25,480 nt of DNA from Acidobacteriota bacterium (GTDB lineage: Bacteria > Acidobacteriota > Terriglobia > Versatilivoradales > Versatilivoraceae), in contig JAPOZE010000167.1 of assembly GCA_026706225.1 (NCBI GenBank), positions 1-25,480 of the forward strand. The letters run 5' to 3'. A program made the translations under genes and the position numbers. The notes beneath the pieces were generated by a model, which was not told the origin of the DNA, searched no databases, and saw only the letters and a list, made by a program, of their open reading frames with translations. Of this stretch, positions 21,291 to 25,480 are shown piece by piece (the stretch's first letter is position 1; every line of letters begins with the position of its first letter).

Positions 21291-22823
21291 TTGTTTGTCC
21301 TGGGTACGGTAATCACGCTACTTCTCGCTTTAGCCATCGTCCACGCGGAGCGGTCACCGTCAGTTTCGCTGCAAGGACGCTTGCAGGCGCAGACCAGCGA
21401 CGACGCCACGTTCTACTTTCCCGATTACGTGGACGGCGGCGGCTGGTCGGTGCAGTTGGTGCTGTTCAACACCGACGCCACCACAGCCGCCCGGATCACT
21501 GTTGCCGTTTACAATCAGAACGGACAAAGGGTCAGTGGCCTATTCGCGAGATCCAGTATCTCAATTCCATCCTTGGGCTCCCAGGTCCTAAGAAGTCGGG
21601 GAACCGGCTCCATCCGACGGGGCTGGATCACGGTCGAGGCCGACGCGCCATCGGTTAGTGGCCTCCTGACCTACAGGCACAACCAGACGGGAATTGAGGT
21701 GGGGGTGGAACCGGCAGAATTCGGCACACGATTCGCGCTCTTCGTGGAAGAGTCAAGCGCCATCGGCACCGGACTGGCGATCTTCAAGCCGGATGATTCG
21801 ACCGGGGTCGAACTCCGAATCCGGGACGAGGACGGGAACGATCCCCTGGATGGGGAGGTCGTGCGCGTGGGGAACTTCAACCAGCGGGCCAAGACCATAC
21901 GGGAGTGGTTCGAGGACGGTGGAGCTGACACGAGTCCCGTGAGTGACTTTCGAGGTCTTCTGTTCCTGCAATCCTCAGACGGCTCCCGGTTCGCTCCGTT
22001 GGGCCTACGTTTCGGCAAGAACACGGGTTCGTTGTCAGCGGTCCCTGTGGTCGAACTTGCCGCCGCCGATGACTGTCCGGCACCCAATCCGTTCGGTGGA
22101 TGTGGCCCGACAGATCCACCACAGCCCCCGCCAACATCTCGACCTGCGGCACCGACGGTTCGTCCTGTAGAGGGTGAGCCGGAGCAACTGGAGATCCGAT
22201 TCGAGGATGACTTCAGGGCACGCGAAACGAAAGCGTACGACGTTCAAGTCCGCACGAAGAGCCCCCGTGGCGATTGGGTGCAAGGATGCACAACGGTCAC
22301 AAACAGAAACAATGCAGCGGCAACCGGCACGGTCACCATAAAAGCCACAGGCCTCAACCCCGATACGGTCTACGAAGCGCGATACCGCCACCGGAACTCA
22401 TCCCGGTGTACTGGTGGAACACCCGGAGAGTGGTCTGAGATCGGGGAGGGCAGAACCGGCCGTGCGGGCACCGATCCGCCGCCGGATGACTCCGACGACT
22501 ATAAGACGTTGAAGGGGTTCACGATCGCAAATGATGGGACAGTGACGCTGAAGTTCGGGAACTTTACGAACATTGCTGGTCCCGGGCGGTGCGTCTCCTT
22601 CTCCAACGCGACCATCAACGGCCAAACATACAGTCTCCATCAGACCGCATGGCAAAGCAACACGGGGTCTGGATGGCAGGACGTGTCTGGAACGAAGAAA
22701 ACCGGCCAGCTCTGTGGCTACGACCTCGCTTCAGCCCCGTCCGGAAAATACCGCGCCGTGGGCGATATGACGGTCGCCGGGACCCGAGGCAAGTACAAGA
22801 GCGAGAACGAAGTGAGCAAATAA
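21291..22823 (+). CDS. Secreted protein with FPDYVDGGGW-type domain and FN3-like module
   Basis: This 510-residue protein starts with TTG 21291 and has a signal peptide (VLGTVITLLLALAIVHA). Residues ~40-260 are a third copy of the unnamed domain found twice in the giant protein at 1112: YFPDYVDGGGWSVQLVLFN, then RRGWITVEADAPSVSGLLTY, RFALFVEESSAIGTGLAIF and FAPLGLRFGKNTGSLSAVP. A Cys-Pro-rich linker, a fibronectin-III-like segment (~290-395: YDVQVRTKSPRGDWVQ, LNPDTVYEARYRHRN) and a C-terminal beta-rich domain (~410-510) with two cysteines follow. There is no enzymatic motif; adhesion or matrix binding is inferred. It ends exactly where the next gene's GTG begins. Confidence 0.85.
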   Translation: MFVLGTVITLLLALAIVHAERSPSVSLQGRLQAQTSDDATFYFPDYVDGGGWSVQLVLFNTDATTAARITVAVYNQNGQRVSGLFARSSISIPSLGSQVLRSRGTGSIRRGWITVEADAPSVSGLLTYRHNQTGIEVGVEPAEFGTRFALFVEESSAIGTGLAIFKPDDSTGVELRIRDEDGNDPLDGEVVRVGNFNQRAKTIREWFEDGGADTSPVSDFRGLLFLQSSDGSRFAPLGLRFGKNTGSLSAVPVVELAAADDCPAPNPFGGCGPTDPPQPPPTSRPAAPTVRPVEGEPEQLEIRFEDDFRARETKAYDVQVRTKSPRGDWVQGCTTVTNRNNAAATGTVTIKATGLNPDTVYEARYRHRNSSRCTGGTPGEWSEIGEGRTGRAGTDPPPDDSDDYKTLKGFTIANDGTVTLKFGNFTNIAGPGRCVSFSNATINGQTYSLHQTAWQSNTGSGWQDVSGTKKTGQLCGYDLASAPSGKYRAVGDMTVAGTRGKYKSENEVSK

Positions 22824-25022
22824 GTGACGATGAGGATCCATGAGAAACGTGGTCAGCGCCATTGGCACCCCATCGGTGCCCAGTGGGCCTTCTGCTGCGC
22901 TTTGCTCACAGCAACAGTCCCGACTACAACGCCCGCCAATGCACAGGAGCCGCTCCGGGTTCTCTGGAAGACATCCGATCCGCCCGTGATCACCAGTGCC
23001 CATCGCGGGTCCATATCGTTCGAGTTCGTACTCCCCGGTGATATTCCCGAGGTCTGGTTTCACCCAGTGGAACACACGCTTGGGTACGACACACCGGAAA
23101 GATGGACGAGAACAGCCACGCACTCCGACGGTGGGCACCTGACCAGTATCTTTGAAGCCACATTCGATGAGCTGAAAGTCGTCCACGATGTCGTTGACTG
23201 GGCACCGGACGGCGTTACTAGAGAAAAGCAGTACGTGCATTATCACGGGTCGATACCGCTCGGCCACTTGGCGCTCAGTCCTGAATACACGCCACAGTGG
23301 TACGAAAGCGCTCACGTTGACATTCCAAGGGTGCCATTGAATCTACCGCCATCCTCCGTAAGGCGTATCAACGCCGAGGCGCAGTACTCCAGCCACGTTG
23401 TCAATCTCGTGGTCCCAACCTACGCGGATGATGCAGTGTCCGGCAATTATGACCTTCGGGAGATCGCACGACGCTTTTACATGTACTTTGGTGACGACTA
23501 CGACACCTTGGGTGTGATACCTCACGCGATGGGAGCCAACTCTAGTCCAGCGTACCATTGGACGGTACAGAATCAGATTCACGGCATAGGAATGGAAATC
23601 GTTGACCATTCAGGGGACTTTGGTAGTCTCGGACGACTTCGTTCCATGCACATGTATCCTGCTGGTGTGTGGAATTACATCGTTATCCATGAGACGGCCC
23701 ACCAGTGGTGGGAGTATTGGGATTGGAAGGGCGTTGCCGGTGTCGAGAACGTTGACGGCATTCACGGACCGGAAAACAGCATTCCCGCGACCGGCCGGCA
23801 GTATGGCGTTCGGCTTGTTCTCTCCGGCGACGATGTCCACTCGGAGCCCGTCCACCGCCGGGATTTTGTCCCGTATCTCAAGAGCCCGGTGACACTCTAC
23901 AAGATGGGGTATATCGGGCCGGAAGATGTCCCGGAGATCATTGTATTTAAAACCGAAACTAGAATGCTCCCGGGCGATACCACCCCGACCAGTTTTTTGA
24001 CTCCTCTTCCTCCGGTTTCGATCAACGATTTCATCGCGAGACATGGGATCCGCAGCGGCCCCGTGGAGGGCGACTCTTGGCGCATGGCTGTAGTTGTGGT
24101 GACGCGGGATCGCCTGTTGTCCAAGGAGATGATGAATGTATACAACTTCATGGCAGCACGAGTGGCGGCCCTGCCTGGGTTTGGAGACGTTGCCTCGTTT
24201 TTTGAGGCTACGGATGGCCATATGCGGATGCACACCCACGTGCGGCCCAAAACGGGGCTAGGAATCGAGCCGCCAATACCGGTAGATGTCATGCCCTTCA
24301 TGCCGATCGATGCGGCGGAGATTCCGGGCATACGATTCGATTCGCCTCTCTCGACACGTATTCTCGTTGGCGCGGATCTCGTTGTTGACGGGGAAATCAC
24401 AGACGAGTCGGTGCTTGGCAGCGCGGGCACGACGCGGATTTGCGGGCATTGGGTGGGCGATCAGATCAACTGGTCGGTGCTAAAGCGGAATTGCGGCGAG
24501 CTTTCGCGTAGCGGCCGGTTTCACCTCGAATGGGATCCGTTTACGGCGGACCAAGTCGGTGTGTATTCGTTGCGGTTGTCCGGGTTTCAGGAGTTGCCCG
24601 TGGAGGTCGACAGCTTCCTGGTCACGGTGGGTAGCGACATTCCGACCACGGTCAGCGCCGGACAGGATCGGCTTGTTGGCGGCCAACGGCTGTACGCCGG
24701 GCAGTTCATCCGGGCAGAGCGTGCCGCGTGTAGACTCGAGCTTCAGATTGACGGCGACTTGATTGCCTATGCGGACGGCGAGCCGTATTGGAATTCCGGT
24801 TCGGTGGCCCCTGGAGGGTTCGCCGTAATGCAACACGACGGCAACTTCGTCATCTACGATGCGGGAGGCAGCCCGATGTGGTCGACTCGCACCGGCGGGA
24901 ATCCGGGAGCGAGGCTGGAGATCCAGAGCGATTGCAACGTGGTGGTTCGTGCATCGGGGGGCGACCCGATCTGGGCGAGCGGTCAACCCATCACCTTCCA
25001 CGGGTCCTTTGTTATGCAATAG
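22824..25022 (+). CDS. Secreted HExxH protein with C-terminal bulb-lectin domain
   Basis: This 732-residue protein starts with GTG 22824, immediately after the upstream stop (ATG 22830 is an alternative). A signal peptide ends about ANA-QE (residue 41). A central domain contains VWNYIVIHETAHQWWEYWDW with a gluzincin-like zinc motif (H289, E290, H293), like the HExxHxWW of M1 peptidases. The third ligand is not certain; an acidic residue in VENVDGIHGPENS is a candidate. The last ~90 residues form a B-lectin (bulb-type mannose-binding) domain with three repeats: LQIDGDLIAY, MQHDGNFVIY and IQSDCNVVVR. Only the middle one keeps the full QxDxNxVxY signature. A secreted glycan-targeted peptidase is inferred. 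It is co-transcribed with the upstream gene. Confidence 0.82.
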   Translation: MTMRIHEKRGQRHWHPIGAQWAFCCALLTATVPTTTPANAQEPLRVLWKTSDPPVITSAHRGSISFEFVLPGDIPEVWFHPVEHTLGYDTPERWTRTATHSDGGHLTSIFEATFDELKVVHDVVDWAPDGVTREKQYVHYHGSIPLGHLALSPEYTPQWYESAHVDIPRVPLNLPPSSVRRINAEAQYSSHVVNLVVPTYADDAVSGNYDLREIARRFYMYFGDDYDTLGVIPHAMGANSSPAYHWTVQNQIHGIGMEIVDHSGDFGSLGRLRSMHMYPAGVWNYIVIHETAHQWWEYWDWKGVAGVENVDGIHGPENSIPATGRQYGVRLVLSGDDVHSEPVHRRDFVPYLKSPVTLYKMGYIGPEDVPEIIVFKTETRMLPGDTTPTSFLTPLPPVSINDFIARHGIRSGPVEGDSWRMAVVVVTRDRLLSKEMMNVYNFMAARVAALPGFGDVASFFEATDGHMRMHTHVRPKTGLGIEPPIPVDVMPFMPIDAAEIPGIRFDSPLSTRILVGADLVVDGEITDESVLGSAGTTRICGHWVGDQINWSVLKRNCGELSRSGRFHLEWDPFTADQVGVYSLRLSGFQELPVEVDSFLVTVGSDIPTTVSAGQDRLVGGQRLYAGQFIRAERAACRLELQIDGDLIAYADGEPYWNSGSVAPGGFAVMQHDGNFVIYDAGGSPMWSTRTGGNPGARLEIQSDCNVVVRASGGDPIWASGQPITFHGSFVMQ

Positions 25023-25046
25023 TGGCAGCGGCTCGGTCGTCCGCGC

Positions 25047-25310
25047 TCAGGGAGTGTCATGCGAGCGGGACCCCCTACGGTTTCCATCCAAAGTTGCCTT
25101 TTGAGTTGGGGGTGTACAGACCCCTCCGTTCGGGGAAGGCGCGAACCCGACCTCGACCAAGTCGATGTATAGGTAGACATGGGCGAGCGGGTCCTCGGGC
25201 ACCTCGGGCTGGGCCAGTGGCAGGTAGCGGGAGTGAATCTCGATCACGGTCCGGTGACACTCGGCACAGCCGATCGCCTGGAAAGCGGCGAAAGCGGAGG
25301 ATCGGGTGAA
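25047..25310 (-). pseudogene. Cytochrome c (CxxCH) gene fragment
   Basis: The minus-strand frame reads FQAIGCAECHRTVIEIHSRY, then LPLAQPEVPED and AHVYLYIDLVEVGF. A CAECH haem-binding motif after an F..IGC lead, followed by a YxDL strand, resembles di-haem cytochrome c proteins of the DUF1111/thiol-oxidoreductase type. There is no signal peptide or second haem site. The upstream side is cut by the promoter of the coiled-coil gene at 25370, and the frame closes in non-homologous sequence. It is therefore a fragment. Confidence 0.5.
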
Positions 25311-25326
25311 TTTCCTTCTAGTCCGA

Positions 25327-25348
25327 GACTCCGGCAAGGGATAGACTG
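25327..25348 (+). promoter_or_regulatory. Shared promoter element core, copy 3
   Basis: CCGGCAAGGGATAGACTG is identical to the core at 6694-6741 (read on the minus strand) and differs at one base from that at 940-987. It lies 21 bases before the ATG at 25370. The farther-upstream TTGGCC part is not conserved here. Confidence 0.6.
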
Positions 25349-25369
25349 GAGTGACTCGGAGAAAAACCC

Positions 25370-25480
25370 ATGGGCGTGATGGTGAGAGAGGTTTACGAAG
25401 CGTTTCTTGAGGCGGGAGCCTCCCAGCCTGTGGCAGCGGCCGCAGCCGAAGCCATCCCGATTAGTGACCAGTTGGCCACC
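25370..25480 (+). CDS. 5' end of a small DUF1640-like coiled-coil gene (member E), cut by window end
   Basis: ATG 25370 after CGGAGA gives 37 visible residues: MGVMVREVYEAFLEAGASQP, then VAAAAAEAIPISDQLAT. The helix with a central AG, followed by AIPxxxQLAT, matches the N-terminal part of the 6420 and 20712 products and the AIPATEQLATKQD of the fragment at 168-461. A LATKxDL coil and terminal anchor should follow beyond the window. An internal ATG (25379) is an alternative start. Confidence 0.75.
   Translation, partial: MGVMVREVYEAFLEAGASQPVAAAAAEAIPISDQLAT

Overview
This is a GC-rich window (roughly 60% GC by eye) from an uncultured-type bacterium. It has long secreted multidomain proteins with plant-type leucine-rich repeats, a bactofilin, a DciA-like protein and an ECF sigma factor followed by secreted/TPR proteins. 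That combination would suit an Acidobacteriota-like or similar environmental Gram-negative lineage, but the taxonomy is inference only.

Layout. (1) 1-1000: small minus-strand genes: a membrane-anchored coiled-coil protein followed by two overlapping pieces that look like a chimeric gene junction. (2) 1112-6151: a giant secreted protein with two copies of an unnamed ~220-residue domain, an Ig-like module, three LRR blocks containing perfect 144-bp tandem repeats, and a C-terminal metzincin-type metallopeptidase. (3) 6420-8220, minus strand: another small coiled-coil gene, then an operon of a 51-aa membrane protein, a membrane-anchored double zinc ribbon and a polytopic membrane protein, closed by a terminator. 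(4) 8492-9478: an intact tyrosine recombinase. (5) 9593-12137: an ECF sigma factor and two exported proteins. Each exported gene is preceded by a near-identical 34-bp upstream motif that is a candidate target promoter of the sigma factor. (6) 12148-14279: ordinary chromosomal-looking genes (DciA-like, FMN-binding PNPOx-like, bactofilin, zinc ribbons). (7) 14358-14744: a MITE-like inverted-repeat element and short GTGGAACAC repeats. (8) 14745-16370: an ArdC-like/winged-helix plasmid-type protein, followed by tRNA-Leu(UAA). (9) 16796-20550: a plasmid-type replication and partition region with three 19-bp iterons, DnaA-box-like sites, repA, parA and a ribbon-helix-helix partner gene. It is interrupted by a decayed copy of the tyrosine recombinase and a truncated group II intron. 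(10) 20712-25022: another coiled-coil gene, a 15-bp poly-G tract, and a two-gene unit encoding a secreted protein with the same ~220-residue domain and a secreted HExxH protein with a bulb-type lectin tail. (11) 25047-25480: a cytochrome c fragment and the 5' end of a sixth small coiled-coil gene.

How it fits together. Chromosome-type genes and a tRNA sit beside an iteron origin, repA and a type Ib-like partition cassette. The simplest reading is a plasmid integrated into a chromosome, or a plasmid/chromid that has collected chromosomal genes. Gene fragments, a dead integrase, a truncated intron and MITE-like repeats mark repeated rearrangement. The most unusual pattern is six members of one small coiled-coil/transmembrane family (DUF1640/CCDC90-like) in 25 kb. 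They sit next to gene fragments, and three of them share a nearly identical promoter segment. The other striking theme is the pair of surface-protein loci sharing an undescribed domain, one carrying a recombining repeat tract and the other a possible phase-variation poly-G tract.
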